Assembly (NCBI RefSeq): GCF_000686025.1
Contig: NZ_JMLQ01000007.1
Coordinates: forward strand, 1-64,000
Reading direction: 5' to 3'
DNA length: 64,000 nucleotides
Source of the DNA: Rhodococcus sp. UNC23MFCrub1.1
Lineage (GTDB): Bacteria; Actinomycetota; Actinomycetes; Mycobacteriales; Mycobacteriaceae
In this document: positions 55,267-63,976 of the stretch, piece by piece
How positions within the stretch are numbered: the stretch's first letter is position 1
How the letters are laid out: every line of letters starts with the position of its first letter
Translations under genes and position numbers: made by a program
Notes under the pieces: generated by a model
What the model was told of the DNA's origin: nothing
Database searches by the model: none
Seen by the model: the letters and a program-made list of their open reading frames with translations, nothing else

Positions 55267-55797
55267 ATGACAGCGGACGGGCCCCTGGCCGGGTCGGACT
55301 GGAACGCACGCGAGCGGAACGAGACCGAGACCGAGCGCCTCGATCGCAACTGGTCGAACCTTCTGCAGGAGCTGCGCGTGGTGCAGACCGGTATCCAGTT
55401 GCTCACCGGCTTCCTGCTCACCCTCCCGTTCCAGGCCCGGTTCCCGGAACTCGAGACGTACGAGCAGGCCGTGTACCTCGTGACGCTCGGAGCATCGGTC
55501 ACCGCCACCATCCTGCTCGTCGCGCCGGTGGCTCTGCACAGGATCCTGTTCCGTCGCCGGGCACTGCGTCAGCTCGTCGACCACGCGAACCGGTTCGCTC
55601 TCGCCGGCTTCGTCCTGCTGGGCATCGCGATGTCCGGCGTACCGCTGCTCATCTTCGACCTGGTGGTGGGTCCCACCGCGGGCATCATCGCGTGCGCAGT
55701 GGCGGCCACCCTGTTCGTCTCGGTCTGCCTCGTACTGCCCGTGTCGCTGCGCCGCCGGCTGGGTCCGGTGAACGATCGGTCCGATTCGACCGAGTGA
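55267..55797 (+). CDS. DUF6328-like four-helix membrane protein
   Basis: 176 residues. A charged N-terminus with ERLDRNWSNLLQELRVVQTGIQ is followed by four membrane helices with TGFLLTLPFQARF between. This conserved N-terminal segment is typical of a small actinobacterial membrane family (DUF6328, named from memory). Function unknown. Next gene 49 bases downstream on the same strand, so possibly co-transcribed with the RsbW-like ATPase. Confidence 0.72.
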   Translation: MTADGPLAGSDWNARERNETETERLDRNWSNLLQELRVVQTGIQLLTGFLLTLPFQARFPELETYEQAVYLVTLGASVTATILLVAPVALHRILFRRRALRQLVDHANRFALAGFVLLGIAMSGVPLLIFDLVVGPTAGIIACAVAATLFVSVCLVLPVSLRRRLGPVNDRSDSTE

Positions 55798-55846
55798 CCT
55801 CGACCATGGATGTGCAAAATCTGCGCGCAGTGGGTACAGGGCTTCC

Positions 55847-56290
55847 ATGATCACCGACGTCGCCGACGACATGCCGGTCACCGACCGTGGTGACGCGACC
55901 CGCGATCTGATCCTGCAGGACATCCCCGCCGAGCCTCGGGCGCTGACCGGTGTGCGTACGACGGTGCTCGCGTGGCTGCGCGACCGCGGCCTCGACGAGG
56001 ACCTGTGCCAGGACATCACCCTGGCCACGTACGAGGCACTGGCCAACAGCGTCGAGCACGCCTACGAGCGCTCCGCGGACACCGTGGTGCGCACCGTCGG
56101 ACTCGAGGTGCGTACTCCGCGGGCCGGCGAGGTGACCATCGACGTGACCGATCGGGGATCCTGGGTCGACAACGGCAACGATCCGCGCCGAGGTCGAGGG
56201 CTTCCCCTCATCCATGCGCTCGCGCACGAAGCGTCGGTGGATTCGTCGGAGGACGGCACGACCGTCCGGATGCGGTGGAACGCGGCCTGA
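55847..56290 (+). CDS. RsbW-like ATP-binding anti-sigma factor
   Basis: 147 residues. A GHKL ATPase of the HATPase_c_2 type: N box YEALANSVEHAY (about residue 65), G1 box DVTDRGSWVD, G2 box GRGLPLIHAL. Proteins like this bind a SigF/SigB-type factor and are antagonised by STAS-domain partners; no anti-anti-sigma gene is adjacent. GGGTAC 11 bases upstream of ATG may be a SigF -10, but no good -35 is seen. Confidence 0.8.
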   Translation: MITDVADDMPVTDRGDATRDLILQDIPAEPRALTGVRTTVLAWLRDRGLDEDLCQDITLATYEALANSVEHAYERSADTVVRTVGLEVRTPRAGEVTIDVTDRGSWVDNGNDPRRGRGLPLIHALAHEASVDSSEDGTTVRMRWNAA

Positions 56291-56293
56291 CGG

Positions 56294-57238
56294 TCAGACC
56301 AGTGCGTGCCGCGACTGCGTCGTCACCACGGCCACCGGTTCCGACCGCGTCGGTACCACCGGCAGCGGCGCGCTGAACGGAGACTCCGACCGTCGTGCGG
56401 CGAGAAGGGCAGCCCCCGTCGCGGCGATGGACTGCGGATCCTGCGGCATCACCAGAGCGGAACCCCACTCGCGCGCGAACACTCCGCGCAGCAGAGGGAG
56501 GTTCGCCGGTCCGCCGGCCAGCACCACGGCGTCGACACGATGCGCACCCCGGCGCACCACATCGCTCACCCAGTCGGCAGCCTCGGTGACGTAGTCCAGC
56601 ATCAGCCGGTCCACCGTCGTCCGCCAGACGTTCACGGTGCCCCCGACGAACGGTCCGCCGACGCGCACGACGCGGTGCAGGGCGATCATCTCCATCGCCC
56701 ACTCGACGCCCTCGGTCAGTAGCTGAGAGTCGTTCGGCGACAGCGGTTCCGCTGTGCCGTAGGCAGCCAGGAGGTGCTCGCGGACACTGTCCGCGAAGGC
56801 GCTGCCCCGGTAGCGGTCGGTCCACGTCGCATCCTTGACGAAGCCCGTGGCCACGTCGACGACGGACACCGACGTACCGCTCTTCCCCATGTCGACGACG
56901 GCGATGGTGGATCCGGACTCGACCAGGCCGCGCATTCTCAGATACATCAGCTGGGCGCCGAGTTCCGAAGCGAGACGGACACATCCGCCGGTGTGCACGG
57001 ACAGGGAGATGGTTCCCACGCGTGACCGGGGCTCGTCCGGAACCACCAGCACGGCGGTCTCACGATCGGCGCCGTGGCGCGCACAGACCGAATCCACCAC
57101 GTCGACAGCGGCTTCCAGTCGATCGCGACCGCGTGCCACCGTGACGGACTCGGTACCGAGCAACGCACGGCCCATGGGATCCATCACCGCGGCTCGTATC
57201 GCCGACGCTCCGAGGGAAATTCCTACCACTGCTCGCAT
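56294..57238 (-). CDS. Hsp70/actin-fold ATPase-like protein
   Basis: 314 residues. Actin/Hsp70 nucleotide-site motifs are recognisable: GISLGASAIRAAVMD (phosphate 1), VVDMGKSGTSVSVVD (phosphate 2), AVVLAGGPANLPLL (adenosine). It lacks the Hsp70 substrate-binding domain and a membrane segment. Last of three tandem related genes (58508, 57352, 56294). No cytoskeletal or chaperone partner is evident. Confidence 0.7.
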   Translation of the reverse strand: MRAVVGISLGASAIRAAVMDPMGRALLGTESVTVARGRDRLEAAVDVVDSVCARHGADRETAVLVVPDEPRSRVGTISLSVHTGGCVRLASELGAQLMYLRMRGLVESGSTIAVVDMGKSGTSVSVVDVATGFVKDATWTDRYRGSAFADSVREHLLAAYGTAEPLSPNDSQLLTEGVEWAMEMIALHRVVRVGGPFVGGTVNVWRTTVDRLMLDYVTEAADWVSDVVRRGAHRVDAVVLAGGPANLPLLRGVFAREWGSALVMPQDPQSIAATGAALLAARRSESPFSAPLPVVPTRSEPVAVVTTQSRHALV

Positions 57239-57351
57239 GACCCGCCCCGTTCCTGGTGTTCCGCGACGAAGCCTAGGCGCTCGAACAGGGAAAAGGTCGG
57301 TTCTCAGTGGCTATTGGCAAAGTTTGGTTGGTTTCACTAGGAACCGGGGCG

Positions 57352-58443
57352 TCACTCGACCGACGCGGTACCGGACTCGTCCGGCGTCGGGTCGGGCTCG
57401 GACGGCTCGGTAGGCGGCTCGGAATCCGTCGGCGGCTCGGACGACGAGCCTCCCGTCGATCCGGGTGTCTCGCCGCCGCCGGAACCACCGCCCGTACCAG
57501 TGCCGGGATCGGTACCCCCCGTGCCGGTTCCGCCGCCGCTGGTCGATCCGCCACCGGCGGAGCCTCCGCTGGTCGAACCTCCACTCGTCGAACCACCGCT
57601 CGTGGAACCACTCGTCGTCGATCCACCGCTCGTCGATCCGCCGCTCGTCGATCCGCCGCTGGACGGCGCCGCCGACGAGGTTCCCGGTCGCGTGGTCGCG
57701 GCACCGGGTGCGGCGGGCACCGAAACGGCTCCGCTCTGCTGCGTGACATTGGGGCGGATGCCGGTGAGGGCGTCCGCGACCGTGGTGCCGCCGGGCACGG
57801 GTGCCGGCACGGCCGTGGGGCTCGATCCGGCGGGCGCTGCGGGATTGGGGGCGATACCGGTGCCCGCCTCGGCCGAGTCGGTGGCCGACGTGGACAGGGG
57901 TTCCGCGACACCGGCGGCCTCGGGAGCCCGCGGTCCCGTCACGGCCCAGACCGCGAACGATCCGGCCAGGACGGCGGCAGCGACTCCCGCACCCACGACG
58001 GCGAACCCTCGGCGCGTCTCGCGTGAGGACGCGTCGACCGGCTCGGGCAGCACCACCGGGATCGGACCGGTGATCGCGTCGCCCGCGTCGTGGTCGGCCC
58101 ACAGCGCGACGGCGACCGCCGGTTCGAGGGACGGATCGACGTCCACCGCGTCGACGACGACCACGTCGCGAACGTGACCGTCGCGCAGCGCGGACTCGAC
58201 GGGCTCACGCAGATGCGGCGACTCGAGGACGACGGCGGCACCGGTGAGCAGCAGGTCGGCGCGGGCAGCCCGGAGCCGCATGACACCGATGGACGTCGCG
58301 ACCGCCGCGGCCACCTCGGCCGGGGACCCGGTCTGCATCGGGATGGTGCGCTCGTCGACCGGACCGAGCCGAGGCAGCTCGACGTCGACGAGAGCCGCCG
58401 TCACCTCGTCGCTCGTCGCCGAGATTCCCAGCACGATGTGCAT
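57352..58443 (-). CDS. short Hsp70-fold N-terminus, membrane helix and Gly/Ser/Thr repeat tail
   Basis: 363 residues from ATG 58443. The first ~125 residues (HIVLGISATSDEVTAALVD, then VVVLESPHLREPV) resemble half of the N-terminal lobe of its neighbours. A membrane helix (VGAGVAAAVLAGSFAVWAV) comes near 165. The extracytoplasmic tail is low complexity with 5-residue GGSTS-type repeats and a Pro/Glu end. It probably projects into the cell wall. Rv0312/Rv2264c of M. tuberculosis have a similar Hsp70-like plus Pro/Thr-rich plan (from memory). Confidence 0.68.
   Translation of the reverse strand: MHIVLGISATSDEVTAALVDVELPRLGPVDERTIPMQTGSPAEVAAAVATSIGVMRLRAARADLLLTGAAVVLESPHLREPVESALRDGHVRDVVVVDAVDVDPSLEPAVAVALWADHDAGDAITGPIPVVLPEPVDASSRETRRGFAVVGAGVAAAVLAGSFAVWAVTGPRAPEAAGVAEPLSTSATDSAEAGTGIAPNPAAPAGSSPTAVPAPVPGGTTVADALTGIRPNVTQQSGAVSVPAAPGAATTRPGTSSAAPSSGGSTSGGSTSGGSTTSGSTSGGSTSGGSTSGGSAGGGSTSGGGTGTGGTDPGTGTGGGSGGGETPGSTGGSSSEPPTDSEPPTEPSEPDPTPDESGTASVE
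57535..57664. repeat. coding tandem repeat, 15-base units
   Basis: About eight degenerate 15-base units encode GGSTS-type pentapeptides in the gene at 57352-58443. Unit sequence differs at third codon positions, consistent with selection on protein. Confidence 0.8.
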
Positions 58444-58507
58444 GTCGTCGTCGTCCGCCTGTTCGTTCTCGATGATGCGTGGTCTCGTACGGTCCCGCCC
58501 GGCAACG

Positions 58508-60061
58508 TCAGGGCGTCGTGGTGGCCTGCGCGCTGGTTGCCGTGGGCGTGGTCGTCCGAGTCGTCGTGGGCGTCGGCGACGGAGCCGCAGATGTCGTCGT
58601 CGTGCTGGTGTTCGAGTTCGGCCGCCGTGTCGTGGTGAGCTCCGGCGTCTCCTCCGGCTCGTCCTGTACCGCGGTGGAGGGTGCCGGGGCGAGCGTCGGG
58701 CGCTGGGAGATCGAGGTCGACGGGGTGACGCTCGACGGTGCTGCGACGGGCGTCTCCGTGGACGGCGCCGGCGCGGCGGTGGCGCTCGACGACGCCGCCG
58801 AGGGCGAGGCCGGCGCCGCGTCGACGCGCGGGGCAGTGCTGGGCACGGTGGTGGCGGTGGGCGTGGCGTCGACGGACGACGTGACGACGACGCGATCCGT
58901 CGCCTGCACGGCCTCGGTCTCCGACCGTCCCGACGCACCGGCGGCTGCGCCGAGGGTGACCGCGGCGACGAGCGCCGTGGTTCCCACCACGACACCGGCA
59001 CGGGACCGACGTCGCCGCGTGGAGCGGGCGCGTCGAGGCGCACCGGTGACGACGCGCGGCGTGGGCAGCGGTGGTCGAGCGGTCTCCGGCTCCGGTGCCA
59101 CCTCGGGTTCCGGGGTGGGAACCGGCTCCGCCGCTGGGGTGTGAGCCGGCTCCGCCACCGTGGTGAAGGCGGCCGTGACCTCGTCGTCCGCCGGCGGTGC
59201 GGTGACGACGGGCAGCGGCATGGCGTCCACGGCGGGGGGCACGACGGTGGAGAGATGTGCGGCGCCCATGGCCGCGAAGAACTGCGGCCAGCGCGGCGTG
59301 ATGACGGGGACCGCGACGCGGGCGGCGATGTCGCGGCGCACCGACGGGATGTGCGCGCCGCCGCCGACCAGGAGCACTGCGTCGGCTCCCCGGGCCACGG
59401 CGTCGTCCACGAGGTCGAGGAGCATCGCGGTGGGCTGGGCGATGAGAATTTCGAAGTCTGTGCGGCGCAGGCGAACCGAGTCGGTGACGAACGGCCCCGA
59501 CAGGTCGACCGCACGCTCGTCGGACAACATCTCCTTGGCCGCGAGACTGTCTCGGGCCAGGGTGCGCACGGCCGCGGGGCTCATCTTCTCGGCAGCACCG
59601 AAGGTGGTGGACAGGTGATCGGCGACCGCGGCGTCGATCGCGTCACCGGACAGTTCCGTGATGCCCACGCTCGAGTACAGGTCACCGGTCTGCGTGTCCA
59701 GGACGTGCACGCGCGTGCCGACCCGACCGAGGTCGACGACCGCGAGCGTGCGAGCCGCGTCGACGCAGCCCTCCATCCGTGCGGCGGCCAGCAGCGCGTC
59801 GCACTCGGCGACGAGTCGGACTCCGCCGGGACCGTAGGTGCTCTCGGGGTCTCCCCCCACTGCGATCACCGGCGCGTCCGGACTCACGCACAGATCCGCG
59901 GCCATCTCGAACGCTGCCGCAGCGGCCGCGGACAGAGGATGGTCGGATCCGGTGGCGAGCGAGCGCACCTCGACGACCCGGCCCTCCGGGTCCATCACGA
60001 CTCCGCGCACGCACCCGGTGCTCATGGAGACACCGAACGTTTCCGTCTCGGTTCGCATCAT
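58508..60061 (-). CDS. Hsp70-fold protein with membrane helix and Pro/Thr/Ser-rich tail (Rv0312-like)
   Basis: 517 residues. The Hsp70-like domain (1-265) has FGVSMSTGCVRGVVMD, LAVVDLGRVGTRVHVLD and AVLLVGGGAHIPSVRRDI. After a proline-rich cytoplasmic linker and a basic stop-transfer segment (RRARSTRRRRSR), one membrane helix (AGVVVGTTALVAAVTLGAA) leads to ~170 residues of Ser/Thr/Pro/Ala. First of three similar genes. Starts at ATG 60061; MST further on is possible. Cell-wall exposed tail and cytoplasmic ATPase-like domain suggest a transmembrane sensor or scaffold. Confidence 0.75.
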   Translation of the reverse strand: MMRTETETFGVSMSTGCVRGVVMDPEGRVVEVRSLATGSDHPLSAAAAAAFEMAADLCVSPDAPVIAVGGDPESTYGPGGVRLVAECDALLAAARMEGCVDAARTLAVVDLGRVGTRVHVLDTQTGDLYSSVGITELSGDAIDAAVADHLSTTFGAAEKMSPAAVRTLARDSLAAKEMLSDERAVDLSGPFVTDSVRLRRTDFEILIAQPTAMLLDLVDDAVARGADAVLLVGGGAHIPSVRRDIAARVAVPVITPRWPQFFAAMGAAHLSTVVPPAVDAMPLPVVTAPPADDEVTAAFTTVAEPAHTPAAEPVPTPEPEVAPEPETARPPLPTPRVVTGAPRRARSTRRRRSRAGVVVGTTALVAAVTLGAAAGASGRSETEAVQATDRVVVTSSVDATPTATTVPSTAPRVDAAPASPSAASSSATAAPAPSTETPVAAPSSVTPSTSISQRPTLAPAPSTAVQDEPEETPELTTTRRPNSNTSTTTTSAAPSPTPTTTRTTTPTATSAQATTTP

Positions 60062-60159
60062 GGATCACCACCATCGGCTGTCGGAGTTTCAGACAGACCG
60101 ATAGTAGAGCGTCAAACCGGGCATAGCAACGTATACGACGGCTGAAACCGACCGTAGGT

Positions 60160-60726
60160 CTACTGGAGAAAGTTCAAATAAGCCTTCGACGGGGTCGGAC
60201 CGCGCTGTCCCTGATACTTCGATCCCAGCGCTGAGCTGCCATAAGGATTGATCGCCGGACTGGAGAGACGGAACAAGCACAGCTGCCCGATCTTCATGCC
60301 CGGCCACAAGGTGATGGGCAGATTGGCGACATTCGAGAGCTCCAGCGTGATGTGTCCGCTGAAGCCCGGATCGATGAAACCCGCCGTCGAGTGTGTGAGA
60401 AGTCCCAGCCGGCCCAGACTCGACTTGCCCTCGAGTCGCCCCGCGAGATCGTTCGGCAGCGTCGTCAGCTCGAGCGTCGACCCGAGCACGAACTCGCCCG
60501 GATGCAGAACGAACGGCTCCCCCTCGGCGGGCTCCACCAACGTGGTCAGCTCGTCCTGCTGCAGCTTCGGATCGATGTGGGTGTAGCGCGAGTTGTCGAA
60601 CACCCGGAACAGCCCGTCCAGGCGCACGTCCACACTCGACGGCTGCACCATCGCCTCGTCGAACGGTTCGATGCCGAGCGTTCCGGCGTCCACCTCGGCC
60701 TTGATGTCGCGATCGGAGAGCAGCAC
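60160..60726 (-). CDS. dcd: dCTP deaminase
   Basis: 188 residues, the usual length. [73 protein letters not shown] and the C-terminal [14 protein letters not shown] are hallmarks of Dcd, including the catalytic glutamate in GFSG-associated strands. In mycobacteria the enzyme is bifunctional (dCTP deaminase and dUTPase). It lies divergent to tRNA-Gly, and its closeness to Hsp70-fold genes recalls the dcd neighbourhood of M. tuberculosis. Confidence 0.94.
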   Translation of the reverse strand: MLLSDRDIKAEVDAGTLGIEPFDEAMVQPSSVDVRLDGLFRVFDNSRYTHIDPKLQQDELTTLVEPAEGEPFVLHPGEFVLGSTLELTTLPNDLAGRLEGKSSLGRLGLLTHSTAGFIDPGFSGHITLELSNVANLPITLWPGMKIGQLCLFRLSSPAINPYGSSALGSKYQGQRGPTPSKAYLNFLQ

Positions 60727-60798
60727 GCACAGAGACTATCGACCGAGCCCGCCGAGGCCACCCGGGCGCCCTGCTAATCTTCAGGGGCAGCTCCACCG

Positions 60799-60872
60799 GC
60801 CGATGTAGTTCAATGGCAGAACATCAGCTTCCCAAGCTGAATACGCGGGTTCGATTCCCGTCATCGGCTCCA
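60799..60872 (+). tRNA. tRNA-Gly (CCC anticodon)
   Basis: Cloverleaf is clear: acceptor GCCGATG/CATCGGC, anticodon stem TCAGC/GCTGA with loop TTCCCAA (anticodon CCC, 60833-ish), T arm GCGGG-TTCGATT-CCCGT, and CCA encoded at 60870-60872. The discriminator is T (60869). Repeat copy D begins 26 bases downstream. Confidence 0.95.
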
Positions 60873-60897
60873 CGTCTCCCCTCGCCGCCGGGCGATG

Positions 60898-60936
60898 GTG
60901 GAATCCGGACCCCGGAATCCGGGGCCTACATTCCAC
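60898..60936. repeat. nested palindromic repeat, copy D
   Basis: 39 bases centred at 60917: outer arms GTGGAAT/ATTCCAC, inner arms CCCCGG/CCGGGG around AAT. It lies after tRNA-Gly, where a terminator is expected, and 109 bases before the transglutaminase gene. Confidence 0.9.
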
Positions 60937-61044
60937 AGTTCACACTCGCGGTCGTCCCACTGTGTCCAGCGACACGCGTCGTTCCTGGTCAGGCTGGGTA
61001 CATCTCCGCGCACACCCCCTCTCCCCCCGGAAACGAGCACCTCC

Positions 61045-61851
61045 ATGACCGAACGCGTCGTCTCCGCACGCCTCGATGTCGACATCACGGCCGCCAGCAC
61101 CCTGGAGTTCCAGATCGCCGTGGCCCCGCATCCCGGCGCGCAGGTCGCCGAGACCCTCTCGTTCGTCCTGGACGGGAAGACGGTCGAGGCCCGCGAGGTC
61201 AGCGGAGCCCACGGCAACCGGATCCACGTCCTCGAGGCACCGGTGGGCAACCTGCAGGTCTACTACGACGCGACCGTCACCGGGAACGCGGAGCCGTCCC
61301 CCGTCACGGATCTCGATCGCTCGGTCTACCTCCGTCCGAGCCGGTACGCGGAGGCCGACAAGTTCTTCGGCTTCGCCGCCACGGAGTTCGGCAGCGAGTC
61401 GGACGACGCGGTGCTGTTGTCGGAGGTGTCCGACTGGGTCGGCCGTCGACTGCACTACGTCCCGGGGAGCAGCGATCCCATCGACGGTGCGGCGGACACG
61501 CTGCTCGCCGGTGCCGGCGTGTGCCGTGACTACGCGCACCTGGTCGTCGCGATGCTGCGCGCGCTGAACGTTCCGGCTCGTCTGGTCGCCGTCTACGCAC
61601 CCGGATGCGACCCGATGGACTTTCACGCCGTCGCGGAGGCCCTGGTGAACGACACCTGGCACGTCGTCGACGCGACGTGTCTCGCACCTCGATCGACGCT
61701 GGTCCGGATCGCGACCGGACGCGATGCGGCCGACACCGCGTTCCTCGACAACCACAAGGGTTCGATCACGCTGAACAGCTCCACGGTCACGGCCGTGGCG
61801 ACCGACGGCCTGCCGAAGGACGACATCCACGAGCTGGTCTCGCTCACCTGA
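61045..61851 (+). CDS. transglutaminase-like domain protein
   Basis: 268 residues from ATG 61045. The N-terminal region is strand-rich. The catalytic triad of the transglutaminase/protease fold is AGVCRDYAHL (cysteine, about 158), DFHAVAE (histidine) and WHVVDAT (aspartate). No signal or membrane segment. These proteins may act as peptidases or peptide ligases, often next to DUF403/DUF404 genes, which are not present here. The frame reaches 60895 but that part is repeat copy D. Confidence 0.86.
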   Translation: MTERVVSARLDVDITAASTLEFQIAVAPHPGAQVAETLSFVLDGKTVEAREVSGAHGNRIHVLEAPVGNLQVYYDATVTGNAEPSPVTDLDRSVYLRPSRYAEADKFFGFAATEFGSESDDAVLLSEVSDWVGRRLHYVPGSSDPIDGAADTLLAGAGVCRDYAHLVVAMLRALNVPARLVAVYAPGCDPMDFHAVAEALVNDTWHVVDATCLAPRSTLVRIATGRDAADTAFLDNHKGSITLNSSTVTAVATDGLPKDDIHELVSLT

Positions 61852-61924
61852 TCCGGCGCATGCGTCGGTCGCCTCCTGCGTCGTCGGGTTACTGTGACTC
61901 GACGAATCAGGAAGCGAGACGCAC

Positions 61925-63253
61925 ATGAGCATCGAACGAGATGCAGCGTTCACGGGTGGGCGAGGGACGGCGGCGGACCGGAGCAACGACTCCGACGATG
62001 CCGTCGAGCGGCTGACGACGACGCCGAACAAGGACCCGTTCTACCGCTCCCCCGCCGGGTTCGAGAAGGCCGAGCTGGGGACCGTGCTGCGGTCGCGCCG
62101 TGTCGAGATCGCCCTGTTCGGCACCATCCGCCAGCGCGTGTCGGCATGGCAGCTGCTCTACCGGTCGTCCGACATGCACGGCGAACCGCACACGGGTGTC
62201 ACCACGGTCCTGCTGCCGGCCGGCGCGGTCCCGGGTCGGAGCAGGCCGCTGCTGTCCTACCAGTGCGCCATCGACGCCGTCTCGGACCGCTGCTTCCCGT
62301 CGTACGCGCTGCGGGACGGAGCACACGCCCACGGCGCCGTGCCCCAGTTCGAGCTGCTCATCATCCTGTACGCGCTCCGCCGCGGGTGGGCGCTGTCCCT
62401 GCCGGATCACGAGGGCATGGACGGCCGCTGGGGTGCACCGATCGAACCCGGATACTGCACTCTCGACGGCATCCGCGCCGCCCTGTCCTTCGCACCTCTG
62501 GAGCTCGACGACTCGGCGCCCGTCGCACTGTGGGGGTACTCGGGCGGCGGCCTGGCCACGTCGTGGGCCGCCGAGGCCGCCGACGAGTACGCGCCGGAGC
62601 TGAACGTCGTCGGTGCTGCGCTGGGCTCGCCCGTCGGTGATCCGGCATCGGCGTTCTCCCGCCTCAACGGCACGATCTTCGCCGCGTTGCCCACCATGGT
62701 GGTCGAGGGGCTGCGCCGCACCTACCCCGATCTGGACCGGACGATCCGCGATCACGTCGCGCAGCCCGGCATGACCATTCTGTCCTCGCTCGAGCGCAAG
62801 ACCACGGTGCACGCCGTTCTGACGCTGCTGATGCACGACCTCGAGCGCTACACCGACATCCCGCTCGCCGACGTCATGGCGACCCCCGAGCTGGTGCAGA
62901 TCTTCCAGGACATCCAGCCGGGCAAGTCCGCACCGAGTTTCCCGCTCCTCATCATGCAGGCGGTGCACGACCCCATCATCGCCGTCGACGACGTGGACGG
63001 GCAGGTGGAGCGGTACCGCACCGCCGGCGCCCACGTGACGTACGTGCGCGACCGGCTCAGCGAGCACCTGTCGCTGCATCCCATCGCCGCACCCGCCACG
63101 CTGAACTGGCTCGCCGATCGCATCGCCGACCGCCCGGTGCCCCCGAACACCACCGAGACCGTGTGGTCCTCGGCCCTGTCGGTGTCAGGTGTCCGAGGGC
63201 TGCTCGGGCTCACCGTCTCGACCGGTCGCGCTCTGCTCGGCCGGGTCCGCTAG
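61925..63253 (+). CDS. LIP-family secretory-type lipase (alpha/beta hydrolase)
   Basis: 442 residues. The nucleophile elbow is GYSGGG (about residue 202, inside VALWGYSGGGLATSWAA). A segment QAVHDPIIAVDDVDGQVER gives the aspartate and LSEHLSLHP the histidine of the triad. The LIP domain covers almost the whole chain, as in triacylglycerol lipases of mycobacteria. No signal peptide is visible despite the family name, so it may be cytosolic or wall-associated. The stop overlaps the antisense small gene 63185-63367. Confidence 0.86.
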   Translation: MSIERDAAFTGGRGTAADRSNDSDDAVERLTTTPNKDPFYRSPAGFEKAELGTVLRSRRVEIALFGTIRQRVSAWQLLYRSSDMHGEPHTGVTTVLLPAGAVPGRSRPLLSYQCAIDAVSDRCFPSYALRDGAHAHGAVPQFELLIILYALRRGWALSLPDHEGMDGRWGAPIEPGYCTLDGIRAALSFAPLELDDSAPVALWGYSGGGLATSWAAEAADEYAPELNVVGAALGSPVGDPASAFSRLNGTIFAALPTMVVEGLRRTYPDLDRTIRDHVAQPGMTILSSLERKTTVHAVLTLLMHDLERYTDIPLADVMATPELVQIFQDIQPGKSAPSFPLLIMQAVHDPIIAVDDVDGQVERYRTAGAHVTYVRDRLSEHLSLHPIAAPATLNWLADRIADRPVPPNTTETVWSSALSVSGVRGLLGLTVSTGRALLGRVR

Positions 63254-63367
63254 GCGGTCGTCGCCGGAGTCGCGGCGCGTCGGCTCGATCCCGAAGTCGG
63301 GTGGCCCCGACGCCTCCGCGAAACCGGACGGCTCCGAGTGCTTCTCGTCGGACGTCGACATGATCAC
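63185..63367 (-). CDS. small acidic hypothetical protein overlapping the lipase gene
   Basis: 60 residues from GTG 63367, which overlaps the stop of the upstream gene (GTGA at 63364-63367); ATG 63361 is also in frame. Composition is acidic with many D/E/S/P, so probably disordered. The last 69 bases run antisense to the lipase gene. The coupling to 63364-63588 is the main reason for calling it. Confidence 0.4.
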   Translation of the reverse strand: MIMSTSDEKHSEPSGFAEASGPPDFGIEPTRRDSGDDRLADPAEQSATGRDGEPEQPSDT

Positions 63368-63588
63368 GCCCCGAGCTTGTCGATCATGTCGTTCAGCGCG
63401 GTGGCCGCCGTCTCGAGTCGCTCGGGTGACCTGTCGTCTCCCAGTTGCTCGACGAGTGCCGCCTTGGTGGTCACCAGAACGGCACCCGAATCGTCGTCGG
63501 TCATCGTCAGTTCGCCGTCCCGCATCACCAGCAGCGTTCCGTCGGGTGCGTCGAGCACGCCGCGCACCGTGTCGCTCGTCATCGTCAT
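63364..63588 (-). CDS. small hypothetical protein
   Basis: 74 residues. MTMTSDTVRGVLDAPDGTLLVMRDGELTMTDDDSG suggests two beta hairpins, then a helical end (ERLETAATALNDMIDKLGA). No family recognised. Spaced 16 bases from the next upstream gene and coupled to the one downstream. Predicted cytosolic. Confidence 0.6.
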   Translation of the reverse strand: MTMTSDTVRGVLDAPDGTLLVMRDGELTMTDDDSGAVLVTTKAALVEQLGDDRSPERLETAATALNDMIDKLGA

Positions 63589-63604
63589 CGTGTCGATCCT
63601 CCGG

Positions 63605-63976
63605 TCAGGGTGTTGCCTCGTGACCGCGCTTGCCGTGCGTGCGCCGGTCCTCCTTCATCTCCGCCTCGAAGACGTGACGGCGGCCGTCCATCAGGTCGTC
63701 GCGGATCCGGCGTTCGTGCTCGCGCGCGGTGGTCCAGTACCCGTCGTCGAAGTCCTCGACCATCTGGAACGTCCACCGACCCTCGATGACGTTGCGGCCG
63801 ATCACCTCTCGCTCCAGTGCGTCCGCTGCGTCACCGTGCCCGGCGTCGCGGAGCTCGTCCGCGGCAGAGCCGAACTGGAGATCGGCGTGGCCCATGAGCT
63901 GGTGGAACGTGTACAGGTGGCCGCGGGCGCGTTCCACCCACTCGAGGGCCTCCGAGACCGAACCGACGGCGGACAC
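63605..63976 (-). CDS. small conserved hypothetical protein, possibly extending past the window
   Basis: 123 residues from GTG 63976. Helical, with ALEWVERARGHLYTFHQLMGHADL and DDGYWTTAREHERRIRDDL; aromatic and histidine-rich. The frame stays open to the window end, so the true start may be outside. Function not recognised. Same strand and 16 bases before the 74-residue gene, suggesting one operon of three small genes. Confidence 0.6.
   Translation of the reverse strand: MSAVGSVSEALEWVERARGHLYTFHQLMGHADLQFGSAADELRDAGHGDAADALEREVIGRNVIEGRWTFQMVEDFDDGYWTTAREHERRIRDDLMDGRRHVFEAEMKEDRRTHGKRGHEATP

Noticed and set aside
57535-57664. Regular repeats resembling a CRISPR array.
   Set aside because: Units are 15 bases without spacers and keep a reading frame encoding GGSTS repeats.
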